Below, one piece after another: positions 42,921 through 52,495 of a stretch of DNA of 64,000 bases. This DNA comes from Gallionellaceae bacterium (GTDB lineage Bacteria; Pseudomonadota; Gammaproteobacteria; Burkholderiales; Gallionellaceae): positions 1-64,000 of the forward strand of contig JAUQWW010000009.1 of assembly GCA_030834965.1 (NCBI GenBank), written 5' to 3'. Position numbers and translations under genes: made by a program. The notes beneath the pieces were generated by a model. It was not told the origin of the DNA. It saw nothing but the letters and a program-made list of their open reading frames with translations, and did not search any database. Each line of letters starts with the position of its first letter. Position 1 is the first letter of the stretch.

Positions 42921-45900
42921 CTATGAAGATTGGCTGTCAGGCAGGCTTCGCTCCTGCCACCACGCATAAACGATAGGAATAACAATAAGCGATAGCAGCG
43001 GCGCGGAGATCATTCCGCCCACCAAGGGCGCGGCGATACGCTTCATCACATCTGCACCCGTACCGGAGCTTACCATTACCGGAATCAGCCCGGCGACGAT
43101 CACCGATACCGTCATCATCTTCGGGCGGATACGCAGCAGCGCCCCTTGCACGATGGCCTGATGCAAATCCTGACGGTTCAGCAGCCGCCCGGATTGGCGA
43201 AATTCTGCTATGGCCTGATCCAGATAAAGCAGCATTACCACACCGAACTCAGCCGCCACACCGGCCAGGGCAATAAAGCCGACCGCCACCGCCACCGACA
43301 GGTGATAGTCCAGCCAGTAAACCAGCCAGAAGCCGCCAGCCAATGAGAACGGAAGGCAGATCAGTACCAGCAGCACCTTTCCGCCATGGCGGAAATTGAG
43401 ATAAAGCAGCCCCACCACCAATAGCAGGGTGAGCGGTATCACCCAGAGAAAGCGTTCCTTGGCGTGCTGCATATTGGCGTATTGCCCGGACCATGCGATG
43501 GAGTAGCCGGGCTGTAGCGTGACGCTCTTGGCCACGGCGGCCTGCGCATCCGCAATATAGCCGCCCAGATCGCGCCTGGCGAAATCGAGATAAACATAAG
43601 CAACCAGGCGGCCGTTTTCGCTCTTGATCTCGACCGGGCCATCTTTCATGCTTATTTTTGCGACCGTGCCCAGCGCCACCTGCGCACCGGAAGGCGTCAT
43701 GATGCGGCTGGCCTCGAGTGCCGACAGAGAATCGCGGAACGCGCGCGGATAGCGCAGATTGATGGGAAAGCGATTGCGTCCCTCAAACACCATGCCAATA
43801 TTTTCCCCGCCGATCGCTCCCTGCACCAGGCGCTGCACATCGGCTGCCGTAATGCCGTAGCGTGCCGCCTGGTTGCGATCCAATGCGATATCCACGTAAC
43901 GCCCCCCGGAAACGCGCTCTGCAAAGGCGTTGCGCGTACCCGGCACCGCACGTTCGATTACATCCTCGATCTGTTTTGCCAGTTCGCTGATGCCTTCCAG
44001 ATCGGGACCGGTAACCTTGATTCCCAGCGGTGTGCGTATGCCGGTGGACAGCATGTCTATGCGCGTACGGATAGGGTATCCCCAGGAATTCGTCAGCCCA
44101 GGCAAGCGCACCTGGCTATCCAGCTTGTGGATGAGATCTTCCATGGTTCCACCCTCAGGCCACTCGCTTTGCGGCTTCAGCTGAATCGTGGTCTCCAGCA
44201 TGGATAACGGCGCCGGATCAGTCGCCGAATCAGCGCGCCCGGCCTTGCCAAACACGCGCTCGACCTCGGGCATCTGTGCAATCAGGCGGTCGGTGATTTG
44301 CAGAATGTTCGCGGCTTCATCTATCGATACTCCGGGCAGCGTGGTGGGCATGTACAGCAGATCGCCCTCGTTCAGCGGCGGCATGAATTCGCTGCCCAGC
44401 TTCGCCAGTGGCCACGCTGCAGTGATCAGCAACAGCATGCACACGGCCAAAGCGATCTGGCGGCTTTTGAGTGCGGATAATAGCAACGGACGGTACAGCG
44501 CAAGCAGTATGCGGTTCAACGGATTGCTCTGCTCCGGAGCAATCCGTCCGCGAATGAAATACCCCATCAGCACCGGGGTCAGAGTGATGGCGAGGGCCGC
44601 ACTCGCGGCCATGGCGTAAGTCTTGGTATAGGCGAGCGGGGCAAACAGCTTGCCCTCCTGGCCGGTGAGGGTAAGCACCGGCAGGAATGACACGGTGATG
44701 ATGAGCAATGAAAAAAACAGCGCCGGCCCGACCTCAACCGTGCTTTGCTTCGTAATTTCCCAGTAATCAGGATGCTCTCCGGCCCGCTCCAGATGTTTGT
44801 GCATGTTTTCTATCATCACCACTGCGGCGTCCACCATGGCGCCGATGGCGATGGCGATGCCCCCAAGCGACATGATGTTGGCGGTCACCCCCTGATTTTC
44901 CATGATAATGAACGCCGTCAGTATCCCAACCGGCAGCGTCACAACAGCTACCAGGGAAGAGCGCAAATGGAATAAGAAAGCGAGGCACACGAGCGCGACG
45001 ATAAGCGACTCCTCGACCAGCTTCTCGCTCAATGTGGCAATGGCACGCTTGATTACGCCGGAACGATCATAGGTGACAACCAGTTCCACGCCGGGTGGCA
45101 AACCCGCCTGCAATTCCTTGAGCCGCGCCTTCACGTGTGTGATGGTTTTGAGCGCATTTTCCCCATAACGCATCACTACGATGCCGCCTGTCACTTCGCC
45201 TTTCCCGTCCAGATCGGTCACCCCACGGCGCAATTCATGACCGACCTGAATGTGCGCCACGTCTTCCAGGCGAATAGGCACGCCCTGCTCATTGAATCCC
45301 AGAGGAATGCGCCGGAAATCATCCAGGCTCCGGAGATAGTTTTGTGTGCGCACGATGTATTCGGCGCGCCCCATTTCCATCACCGAGCCGCCACCCGCCA
45401 TATTGCTGTCGCGTACTGCCTGCTCGACGCTCGCCATGCTCAGATTGTATGCCGCAAGGCGATTGGGATTCACCTCGATCTGGAATTGCCGCACCATGCC
45501 GCCTACACTGGCAACCTCGGATACACCCGGCAGGCTTTGCAATTCATACTTGAGAAAGAAATCCTGCACTGCACGCAGCTGGTCGGCGTCGTAGCGATGA
45601 TGCCGGTCTACGAGCGCATATTGAAACACCCAGCCGACGCCCGAAGCATCCGGTCCCAGTGTGGGCGTCACGCCTTGCGGGAGGCGACCCTGAATCTGGC
45701 TTAAATATTCCAGTACGCGCGAGCGTGCCCAATAGGGGTCGGTACCGTCCTGAAAAATGACGTACACATACGATTCGCCGAACATTGAAAAGCCACGCAC
45801 TGCAGTCGAGCGCGGCACTGACAGCAGCGCCGAGGTCAGCGGGAAAGTGACCTGGTCTTCTATTACCTGTGGTGCCTGGCCCGGATACGATGTTTTGACG

Positions 45901-46043
45901 ATGACTTGCACGTCCGAAAGATCGGGTACGGCATCCAGAGCCATCTGCCGAGAAGAATACACCCCCCATCCCGCCAGCAGCAAAGCGCCCATCAGCACCA
46001 GCCAGCGGTTCTTCAGCGACCATTTGATGATGCGCGCAATCAT
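42921..46043 (-). CDS. cusA: CusA-type heavy-metal RND efflux pump
   Basis: A 1040-residue RND transporter with the usual two halves, each of a large periplasmic loop plus transmembrane bundle. TM4 has AIAIGAMVDAAVVMIENMHK with the proton-relay Asp, and FGKAGRADSATDPAPLSMLE is diagnostic of the CusA/CzcA (HME-RND) group, closest to the monovalent copper/silver branch by its Met content. It exports metal from periplasm and cytoplasm with CusB. It lies 107 bp downstream of cusB. No outer-membrane channel gene (cusC) is in the window. Confidence 0.92.
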   Translation of the reverse strand: MIARIIKWSLKNRWLVLMGALLLAGWGVYSSRQMALDAVPDLSDVQVIVKTSYPGQAPQVIEDQVTFPLTSALLSVPRSTAVRGFSMFGESYVYVIFQDGTDPYWARSRVLEYLSQIQGRLPQGVTPTLGPDASGVGWVFQYALVDRHHRYDADQLRAVQDFFLKYELQSLPGVSEVASVGGMVRQFQIEVNPNRLAAYNLSMASVEQAVRDSNMAGGGSVMEMGRAEYIVRTQNYLRSLDDFRRIPLGFNEQGVPIRLEDVAHIQVGHELRRGVTDLDGKGEVTGGIVVMRYGENALKTITHVKARLKELQAGLPPGVELVVTYDRSGVIKRAIATLSEKLVEESLIVALVCLAFLFHLRSSLVAVVTLPVGILTAFIIMENQGVTANIMSLGGIAIAIGAMVDAAVVMIENMHKHLERAGEHPDYWEITKQSTVEVGPALFFSLLIITVSFLPVLTLTGQEGKLFAPLAYTKTYAMAASAALAITLTPVLMGYFIRGRIAPEQSNPLNRILLALYRPLLLSALKSRQIALAVCMLLLITAAWPLAKLGSEFMPPLNEGDLLYMPTTLPGVSIDEAANILQITDRLIAQMPEVERVFGKAGRADSATDPAPLSMLETTIQLKPQSEWPEGGTMEDLIHKLDSQVRLPGLTNSWGYPIRTRIDMLSTGIRTPLGIKVTGPDLEGISELAKQIEDVIERAVPGTRNAFAERVSGGRYVDIALDRNQAARYGITAADVQRLVQGAIGGENIGMVFEGRNRFPINLRYPRAFRDSLSALEASRIMTPSGAQVALGTVAKISMKDGPVEIKSENGRLVAYVYLDFARRDLGGYIADAQAAVAKSVTLQPGYSIAWSGQYANMQHAKERFLWVIPLTLLLVVGLLYLNFRHGGKVLLVLICLPFSLAGGFWLVYWLDYHLSVAVAVGFIALAGVAAEFGVVMLLYLDQAIAEFRQSGRLLNRQDLHQAIVQGALLRIRPKMMTVSVIVAGLIPVMVSSGTGADVMKRIAAPLVGGMISAPLLSLIVIPIVYAWWQERSLPDSQSS

Positions 46044-46150
46044 GCTCGAGCCCAGAAAAATCCGCGCCGGAGACGCGGTGAATAGATCAGTTGCAGGTTA
46101 ACAGGGTTGCAAGCAATTCAATTCAACTTATTGTATAAACATCATATTAC

Positions 46151-47572
46151 TTAACGACTATCGCCGCTCTGACTCGCACGCATGCGTTGCGCGGCATCAC
46201 TCAGCGATGCTGCTGCATCCAATAAAAACTGTCCGTTCACAGCGACCTGGTCATCTTCTTCCAGACCTGAGGTAATCTCGACATAGTCGGCAGTTTCAAC
46301 ACCCGTTTCCACTTTTACCGGCGCAAAATGCCCCTCACCCTCGGCCAGCATCACCAGGTCGCCCTTGCCGGTACGCATTACCGCCGAGCGGGGGACGGCA
46401 AGGGCCAGGTGCGGCTTCGCATGTATCGTCACGTCCACCAGTGCCCCGGGGAGCAAGCGGTTTTTCGGATTGGCGACAGCCAGCCTTGCACGAACCGTGC
46501 GCGTTACGCTGTCCACCACTGGACTGACAAACTGCAGACGTGCCTTGATTTCTGACTTGTCGAGCTGTGACAGCCGCAACGTGACCTCATCCCCATCTTT
46601 TACCCAGGCAAGCTGATCGGGGTATAGCGCGACCTCGACCCAGACTTGCGACAAACCGATCAGAGAAAACAGACTATCCATCGGCTTGACGGAATTCCCT
46701 TCATGCACCTCGATCTTCGTGACAAAGCCGGACTTGGGGGACCGCACCTCCACTACCTCCCGCTCTCGATAAGTCCTTCCGAGTTCTTCCAGCAACTCCT
46801 TGCCGACGTTGGCATAAAGGAGCGATTCGGTGACAAGGCGCCGATTATTCGCATTCATCTTCACGTCCATCATGTCGTCCTCGGACATGCCCTTGCCGCT
46901 GGTGTGTGAGTCCTCACCCATCATGGACGCCACAAGCTTGTCCATTTCCCTCAGCAAGGCGATAAATTCGCGCTGGGATTGAATCAACTCCGGCGAATAT
47001 AGCTCATACAGGACTTGCCCCTCTTGAATTTGCTGGCCAACCGACTTGACGTGCAATTTTTTGATGACGCCCGAGACATTTGAATTGATGTTGGAAACCA
47101 TGCTTTCATCAACCACCACATTGCCGTAGGTGTCGATGTCCCGGCTCAGCGTTTCCCATTTGGCCGCAGCCAAACGTACACCGAGTCTTTGCAGCGAAGC
47201 GGTATCCAGCTGCACTCCGTGGCTGTGTCCGGCGTGGGATTTGTTGGAAGGCTCCATTTCCACCAGATCCATGCCGCAAATCGGGCACATTCCCGGATGA
47301 TCCTGGATGATCTCGGGATGCATGGGGCATACCCAAAGCTTCTTTGCCGGTTTTGTTGAAGTCTTATCGGCAGCCACGATGGGTTCCAGGTTCGATGGCG
47401 TGGCGGAATGGGCTGTAACAGCAGCGTCATGACGGCCTGAGGAATGGCCGATATAGAAATAAGCGATAAAAGCCAAGGCGAGGATTACAAATATGCCGAG
47501 TCCTAGCTTCACATATCTAAAGGCAGGCGCATCGGGCGATCCGGGATCGCGTTCTTTTTTAAACCATGACAT
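46151..47572 (-). CDS. cusB: CusB-type membrane fusion protein with heavy-metal binding domain
   Basis: A 473-residue periplasmic adaptor. An N-terminal membrane helix (about 22-41) is followed at 80-106 by a heavy-metal-binding motif (VCPMHPEI, CPICGMDLVEME), then barrel-sandwich, alpha-hairpin (EFIALLREMDKLVASMMGE) and beta-barrel domains. It links the RND pump to the outer membrane channel and hands over copper or silver. The Cys-Met-His motif at the N-terminus is the metal-binding domain of many CusB homologues. It is the first gene of cusBA, 10 bp downstream of ubiT. Confidence 0.9.
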   Translation of the reverse strand: MSWFKKERDPGSPDAPAFRYVKLGLGIFVILALAFIAYFYIGHSSGRHDAAVTAHSATPSNLEPIVAADKTSTKPAKKLWVCPMHPEIIQDHPGMCPICGMDLVEMEPSNKSHAGHSHGVQLDTASLQRLGVRLAAAKWETLSRDIDTYGNVVVDESMVSNINSNVSGVIKKLHVKSVGQQIQEGQVLYELYSPELIQSQREFIALLREMDKLVASMMGEDSHTSGKGMSEDDMMDVKMNANNRRLVTESLLYANVGKELLEELGRTYREREVVEVRSPKSGFVTKIEVHEGNSVKPMDSLFSLIGLSQVWVEVALYPDQLAWVKDGDEVTLRLSQLDKSEIKARLQFVSPVVDSVTRTVRARLAVANPKNRLLPGALVDVTIHAKPHLALAVPRSAVMRTGKGDLVMLAEGEGHFAPVKVETGVETADYVEITSGLEEDDQVAVNGQFLLDAAASLSDAAQRMRASQSGDSR

Positions 47573-47581
47573 TGTTTAATA

Positions 47582-48052
47582 TTACCTCAGTAGCCGCATC
47601 CTGATCTCTGAGGCAATATTTCTGGGAGAAAGTGCCCTTAAATCTAAAGGCGGCAGATCCAGCGCATCCAGCGTGTTTTTCACCAGCAGGCCAAGCTCGG
47701 TGTCACCTTCCATGCACAGGCGGCGGCTGAAAAAAAGCGTATCAGGATCTTCCTTGCGCAGGGCGAGCATCAGAAAATCATAGGCACTGGCACTGATGGT
47801 CAATTCCGGCTCCTTGGTGCGCCGGCAGGCAACCATGCCTTTATGGTTGAGGGTGAAAAAAAATGAAACGCCTGCATCAATGACGCGGATGCTGATGAGC
47901 TTGCCGCGCAGCGGCTGCAGCACTTCCGAACGCATTGTATTCCCCAGCGCCAGATTAATAGTCTGGACAAATAGCAAAGTCTGCGGATAACCCGGCAAGA
48001 CGGACAAAACATTGCTGACCGGCTTGGGGAGAGTGAAAGGCTGGTTGTTCAT
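47582..48052 (-). CDS. ubiT: UbiT, SCP2-domain ubiquinone synthesis factor
   Basis: A 156-residue protein with an SCP2 lipid-binding domain (roughly 40-145: GKLISIRVIDAGVSFFFTL and ELTISASAYDFLMLALRKED). UbiT binds ubiquinone intermediates and is needed for oxygen-independent ubiquinone synthesis together with UbiU and UbiV. It lies 85 bp downstream of ubiV on the same strand, giving the order ubiU-ubiV-ubiT, which supports the assignment. Confidence 0.9.
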   Translation of the reverse strand: MNNQPFTLPKPVSNVLSVLPGYPQTLLFVQTINLALGNTMRSEVLQPLRGKLISIRVIDAGVSFFFTLNHKGMVACRRTKEPELTISASAYDFLMLALRKEDPDTLFFSRRLCMEGDTELGLLVKNTLDALDLPPLDLRALSPRNIASEIRMRLLR

Positions 48053-48137
48053 ATCACATACTCTTGGGACGCTTTATCGGGTTGTACTGCGGCCATGCCT
48101 GGTCTTCATTGTAATCTCTTTCAGGCATTGCGGCACT

Positions 48138-49049
48138 TCATTCATGCGGCACGAGGCTTGCAAGATACAGTTGCTCCATTCCCGGACGCCCGTGCCAGTA
48201 GCCGTTGCAGCCTGCTTCCGGCATAACCTTCTCCATCTGCTGCATAGCGCCTTCCGGGCTTATCCGGTTCTCTACGCATTCACGGAACAGGCGGACAATT
48301 TCTGTTGTATGTTCGGACTGCGGGCTGATACGCAGCACATCCACGCCAATATTGCGCAGGGAGTCCAGATCACCGATCAGGTTGTAAATAAGGGCAGACT
48401 GAGTCTGAATGCCGTTGATTACCAGAAATGGTTTGCCTTCGCGCGTGCGCATGGTTTTGCCGTCAGTGTCCTCAATGCAGAGGAAGCGGCAGTCATCCTT
48501 GGGCAGGTTGTGGAAGCGCGCAGTAAAACAGCGCGAAGAAAAAGCCAGCGGCAGCCTGCCGTAGGAAAACACTTCGGTCTCCATTCCTGCCGGGCGCGAT
48601 TGTTGCAGCGGCTGCAACGTTTTCAGCGACATCTCCACCGGCATGACCCAGCGCTGTGCGCCGAGTGATGACAGCAGGCTCAATGTCTGGGGGTTGTAGA
48701 TATTGAGGTAGGGCCCTGCGATAAAAGGCATGTGACCGGACAAGCGGTGTACCGCACCCATATCATTGGCTTCCACAGCAAAGTCACCATTTTCCGTGAT
48801 TCTGCGCAGCGTCTTCAGGTCGGATTCGGATTCGATCAATGTCAGAGTGGAAAGCACCACCTTCTTGCCGGCACCGGCAAGCATTTTTGCCATCTCCAGC
48901 CAGTCTGCCGTGCGCATGATATGGCGCCGCGAGCAAACCGTTTCCCCGAGATAGACGATATCTACGGGAGCTGCGGCGATGTCCTCATAGAACTTCTGTA
49001 TTTTTTCCCGTGTCCAGTAGTAAAGGATGGGGCCAAGCGCAAGTTTCAT
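48138..49049 (-). CDS. ubiV: UbiV, peptidase U32-family ubiquinone hydroxylation factor
   Basis: A 303-residue protein of the U32 peptidase-like family. It has TIM-barrel-type segments (VDIVYLGETVCSRRH near the start) and cysteines such as FSSRCFTARFHNLPKDDCRF and FLCIEDTDG that match the four-cysteine [4Fe-4S] site of UbiV. With UbiU it forms a complex that hydroxylates ubiquinone precursors without oxygen. Located between ubiU and ubiT. Confidence 0.92.
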   Translation of the reverse strand: MKLALGPILYYWTREKIQKFYEDIAAAPVDIVYLGETVCSRRHIMRTADWLEMAKMLAGAGKKVVLSTLTLIESESDLKTLRRITENGDFAVEANDMGAVHRLSGHMPFIAGPYLNIYNPQTLSLLSSLGAQRWVMPVEMSLKTLQPLQQSRPAGMETEVFSYGRLPLAFSSRCFTARFHNLPKDDCRFLCIEDTDGKTMRTREGKPFLVINGIQTQSALIYNLIGDLDSLRNIGVDVLRISPQSEHTTEIVRLFRECVENRISPEGAMQQMEKVMPEAGCNGYWHGRPGMEQLYLASLVPHE

Positions 49050-49136
49050 TTAATTTCCAACCTTGAATGATTTTGATAGTCAGCGTGCACGTTGTCCTGT
49101 ACTTCATGGAAGCGCACTACCAGAGGTGCATTGATG

Positions 49137-50150
49137 TCATTTCCAGGGCCGATTGTATGCACCCAGAGTGTGTTGCTGACCCTCGGAAATCTTGCCCAGA
49201 GCGGCGGTCCAGGATGGCCTGACCGAAAAAGCATCAGGATTTTTCACGCATTGGTCGATTGCGTCGCGCCAAACACTGGTGACTTGCGCCACATAGGCGG
49301 GGCTTCTTTGCCGCCCCTCAATCTTGAGGCCGCGCACCTTGATGCGCATCAGCTCCGGCAACAGCTCCAGCGTGTTCAGGCTGGTCGGCTCTTCCATCGC
49401 GTAATAGGTTTCTCCTTCTACCTCGAAGCGCCCCTTGCACAATGTCGGATAGCCCGCATTTTCATCATCTGCATAACGGTCAATCAGCACGCCGTTGAGG
49501 CGCGATTCCAGCCCATTTGTGGTTTTTTGCCAGCGCACCGCCTTGGGTGGTGAACATACCCCGCAGTTATTGGGAGATTCGCCCGTGACGTAAGAAGAAA
49601 GCGAGCAGCGCCCTTCAACCATCACGCACAGTCCGCCGAAACCAAACAGTTCCAGCTCCACCGGCGTACCGGCGGCCAATTCCTCGACCTGAGCAAAGGA
49701 CAGCACGCGCGGCAACACCGCGCGGCGGATGCCGAAATGCTCATGGTAAAAATTGATCGCCTCGTAGTTGGTCGCGGAACCCTGCACCGATAGGTGCAGG
49801 TGAATCTGGGGATGCGTCTTCATCGCATACTGCATGAGACCGGGATCAGCCAGGATGATCGCGTCCATGCCGATGTCGGCTGCCATGTCTATCGCATTTT
49901 TCCAGCGCTCCCAGCCATGCGACTGAGGATAAGTGTTGAGCGCCAGCAGCACTTTCGCACCCTTCGCGTGTGCATATTCAACCCCTGTGCGCGCATTCGC
50001 CGCATCGAAATTAAGCCCGGTAAAGTTGCGTGCATTGGTGTCGTCGCGGAAACCGAGATAGACGCAGTCTGCGCCATTGTCTACCGCAGCTTTCAGCGCG
50101 GGCAGGCTGCCGGCCGGGCAAACCAGTTCCAGTTTGTAATCAGGCAGCAT
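49137..50150 (-). CDS. ubiU: UbiU, peptidase U32-family ubiquinone hydroxylation factor
   Basis: A 337-residue U32-family protein. It opens YKLELVCPAGSLPALKAAVD with the conserved DNGADCVYLG segment; the [4Fe-4S] cysteines lie in GLCVMVEGRCSLSSY, NNCGVCSPP and LCKGRFEVE. Start at 50150 overlaps the end of the upstream radical SAM gene by 11 bp, so the genes are coupled. The UbiU/UbiV/UbiT set implies the organism makes ubiquinone at low or no oxygen. Confidence 0.92.
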   Translation of the reverse strand: MLPDYKLELVCPAGSLPALKAAVDNGADCVYLGFRDDTNARNFTGLNFDAANARTGVEYAHAKGAKVLLALNTYPQSHGWERWKNAIDMAADIGMDAIILADPGLMQYAMKTHPQIHLHLSVQGSATNYEAINFYHEHFGIRRAVLPRVLSFAQVEELAAGTPVELELFGFGGLCVMVEGRCSLSSYVTGESPNNCGVCSPPKAVRWQKTTNGLESRLNGVLIDRYADDENAGYPTLCKGRFEVEGETYYAMEEPTSLNTLELLPELMRIKVRGLKIEGRQRSPAYVAQVTSVWRDAIDQCVKNPDAFSVRPSWTAALGKISEGQQHTLGAYNRPWK

Positions 50151-51123
50151 AAGGCAATTCCTCTTGGGCAAATTTCCCTTGGTTAAGAACCCACTGGTTA
50201 AATGACAGATCGGCAAATTGTCCTTGGCGATGGCCGCGGCGCTTCAGTTCCTGCTCGATGCCATTCAGCACATTCCATTTCTGCGAACACCAGGAAGGTG
50301 CAAGCAAAATGTCCTTTGAAGCAGTGCCGGTGACACGGTGATACACGATGTCGGCAGGCGTGCGCTCAATCAGGTCGGCTGCGATCCGGATGTAGTCGGC
50401 CATTTCCAGCGGCTGATATTCGCCGCGCCGCCACTCGGCAGCCAGCATGGTATGTTTGACCACATGCAGCGGGTGTATCTTGATGCCGTCCGTTCCCAGC
50501 GCCAGCACGGCATCAAGTGAGGCGTGGTAGTGGTGCTCCGTTTCGCCGGGCAAGCCGATGATCAGATGAGTGCAAACCGGGATGCCGCGATTTCTTGCGG
50601 CGACCACTGTTTCCTCGTATTCCTTTAGACCGTGGCCGCGGTTCACGCGCCTGAGTGTTTCGTCAAACGCCGATTGCAGCCCGAGTTCCAGCCACACCAC
50701 CAGCCCGCGCCGCTGGTAATCCACCAGCAAATCCAGCACCGCTTCAGGAACGCAGTCAGGCCGCGTCCCGATGGACATGCCTGCCATGTCCGGCTCAGAC
50801 AAGGCTTCCTCGTAGAGCGCCGTAAGCTCGGCGACATCGGCGTAGGTGTTGGTATACGCCTGAAAATAGGCAAGGAAACGACGCGCACGGGTACGCTTGC
50901 CGATGGCGTGCTTGCCACGATTGATCTGTTCCGAAAGCGTCGGTGGGGTCTTTCCATTCGGGCTGAAAGACGCATTGTTGCAGAATGTGCACCCGCCCAT
51001 CCCTTTTTCGCCATCGCGATTGGGGCATGTGAGCCCGGCATCGAGTGCGATTTTGTGCACCCGCTCGCCGTGTTGCTGGAGCATGTATTGACCGAAAGTA
51101 TAGATAAAATCTGAGAGTGCCAT
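50140..51123 (-). CDS. YhcC-type radical SAM protein (TIGR01212 family)
   Basis: A 327-residue radical SAM protein. The cluster motif has an atypical spacing, C-P-N-R-D-G...G-G-C-T-F-C, as in the YhcC family, with the first Cys 12 residues before the CxxC pair. GLQSAFDETLRRVNRGH and LIIGLPGETEHHYH are conserved. Its reaction is not known. It overlaps ubiU by 11 bp and so may be linked to oxygen-independent quinone synthesis or another anaerobic task. The ATG at 51123 is taken; a TTG three codons earlier is the alternative. Confidence 0.85.
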   Translation of the reverse strand: MALSDFIYTFGQYMLQQHGERVHKIALDAGLTCPNRDGEKGMGGCTFCNNASFSPNGKTPPTLSEQINRGKHAIGKRTRARRFLAYFQAYTNTYADVAELTALYEEALSEPDMAGMSIGTRPDCVPEAVLDLLVDYQRRGLVVWLELGLQSAFDETLRRVNRGHGLKEYEETVVAARNRGIPVCTHLIIGLPGETEHHYHASLDAVLALGTDGIKIHPLHVVKHTMLAAEWRRGEYQPLEMADYIRIAADLIERTPADIVYHRVTGTASKDILLAPSWCSQKWNVLNGIEQELKRRGHRQGQFADLSFNQWVLNQGKFAQEELPYAA

Positions 51124-51263
51124 TGATTTCAAGCAGGATGATTGCAGGGCGCCTAAACTATAGCAGGCGGTGAAATGCCGCCTTGACTTAGGTCAAGAGG
51201 GTCATCGGCGAAAAAATTTAAGGGTATGCGCCAATACCATGTCAAAAAACTCGCGCGCGATGG

Positions 51264-51872
51264 TTACTCAAGCAACAGCTTGATATCATGGACCAGTGCA
51301 TCTACCGCTTGCCCGTAACTTGCATTCAGCCGCAATTTTCCGGAACGGTCATAAATATAGCTTCCGACCGAATGATCTACGGTGTAATCACCCGGCGTTT
51401 GGCCCGGCTCCTTGCGATAATATATTCTGTATTCCGTGGCGGTTGCTTCAGTTTGCTCGGGCGTGCCGTAGAGGCCGATAAACGTCGGGTTAAATGCTGG
51501 AACATATTGCGCGAGCAGTTCCTGTGTATCGCGCTCCGGGTCCACAGTGATAAACAGCACCTGCACTTTGTCTGCATCCGGGCCGAGCAAGCGCATTGCC
51601 TGTGACAAATCAGAGAGCGTGGTGGGGCAGACATCCGGGCAATGCGTATAGCCAAAAAACACGATAACGACTTTACCCTTGAAATCGGCCAGTGTGCGCA
51701 CCTGCCCATGGTGATCGGTCAGTCGAAAGTCCTTTCCGGTCCCAATACCGGTAATATTGGTAGACTTGAACGGTTTAGCCGCCTCAGGAAGTTCGCAGCC
51801 ATGCAGGAACGCCACGGTTAAGCCGACCAGAAATAGCCTTAGAAGCTGCTTCAAATTTACTGTATCTGACAT
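51264..51872 (-). CDS. SCO1/SenC-family copper chaperone
   Basis: A 202-residue thioredoxin-fold protein with a lipoprotein-like signal (LTVAFLHGC) and the copper-binding motif CPDVC (Cys78, Cys82) in GYTHCPDVCPTTLSD; the third ligand is the His in YTVDHSVGSYIYD. SCO proteins deliver copper to the CuA site of cytochrome c oxidase. No oxidase gene is in the window. It stands alone between the radical SAM gene and the SirB2 gene. Confidence 0.92.
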   Translation of the reverse strand: MSDTVNLKQLLRLFLVGLTVAFLHGCELPEAAKPFKSTNITGIGTGKDFRLTDHHGQVRTLADFKGKVVIVFFGYTHCPDVCPTTLSDLSQAMRLLGPDADKVQVLFITVDPERDTQELLAQYVPAFNPTFIGLYGTPEQTEATATEYRIYYRKEPGQTPGDYTVDHSVGSYIYDRSGKLRLNASYGQAVDALVHDIKLLLE

Positions 51873-52075
51873 GGCGTTTTGTGTTCAGCTCCAAGAATTG
51901 TATTTTTGAACATGTGATGCGTTCTGTCTGTGCTTGAAAAATTTAGCGCTACCTGCGTCCCCTGGTGTTCACTGCCCAATTGCGCCACTATAATGAACAG
52001 CTCAGCAGGCTTCACTGCAAGAAACATGAATTATACGGAATTTATCCCTGACCGAAAAATACACTGCCTATCGCC

Positions 52076-52462
52076 ATGAATTTATTCTATGTAAAAATGA
52101 TCCATGTCGCCTGTGTGGCGGCCAGTTATGCGCTTTTCTTCCTGCGTGGTGTATGGCTGATGCAGGACTCATCCATGCTGCGCCGGCGCTGGGTGAAAGT
52201 CGTTCCGCATGTAACGGATACTTTGTTATTAGTGAGCGCCATTGTGCTGGCCGTAGGCATCCAGCAATACCCCTTCATCGATAACTGGTTAACAGCCAAG
52301 GTGATCGGCCTGGTGTTTTACATCGGATTCGGGATGGTCGCGTTCCGCTTCGGCAAAACCATGCGCACAAAAATCACCGCATGGGTGGCGGCACAACTGG
52401 TATTTTTTTACATCGTGGCGGTTGCGCGCACGCACAGCCCGCTGCCGTTTTTGGCGATGTAA
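52076..52462 (+). CDS. SirB2-family membrane protein
   Basis: A 128-residue integral membrane protein with four helices (about 8-26, 45-64, 77-98, 105-122). FFLRGVWLMQDSSMLRRRWV and LPHVTDTLLLVSAIVLA-like segments (here VPHVTDTLLLVSAIVLAVGI) are typical of SirB2. The family is widespread and its role is not established. It converges with the next gene through a small hairpin. Confidence 0.88.
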   Translation: MNLFYVKMIHVACVAASYALFFLRGVWLMQDSSMLRRRWVKVVPHVTDTLLLVSAIVLAVGIQQYPFIDNWLTAKVIGLVFYIGFGMVAFRFGKTMRTKITAWVAAQLVFFYIVAVARTHSPLPFLAM

Positions 52463-52490
52463 CCCATCGTGCATGTACGGCTGCGATGGG
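52463..52490. terminator. Hairpin between convergent genes
   Basis: 7-bp stem CCCATCG/CGATGGG (about 52463-52490) directly after the SirB2 stop and just before the stop of the opposite gene. No T tract; likely a bidirectional transcription end. Confidence 0.45.
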
Positions 52491-52495
52491 CTGTG

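Noticed and set aside
49046-49234. A separate 62-codon gene between ubiU and ubiV
   Set aside because: More than half of it overlaps ubiU in another frame and it has no ribosome binding site.
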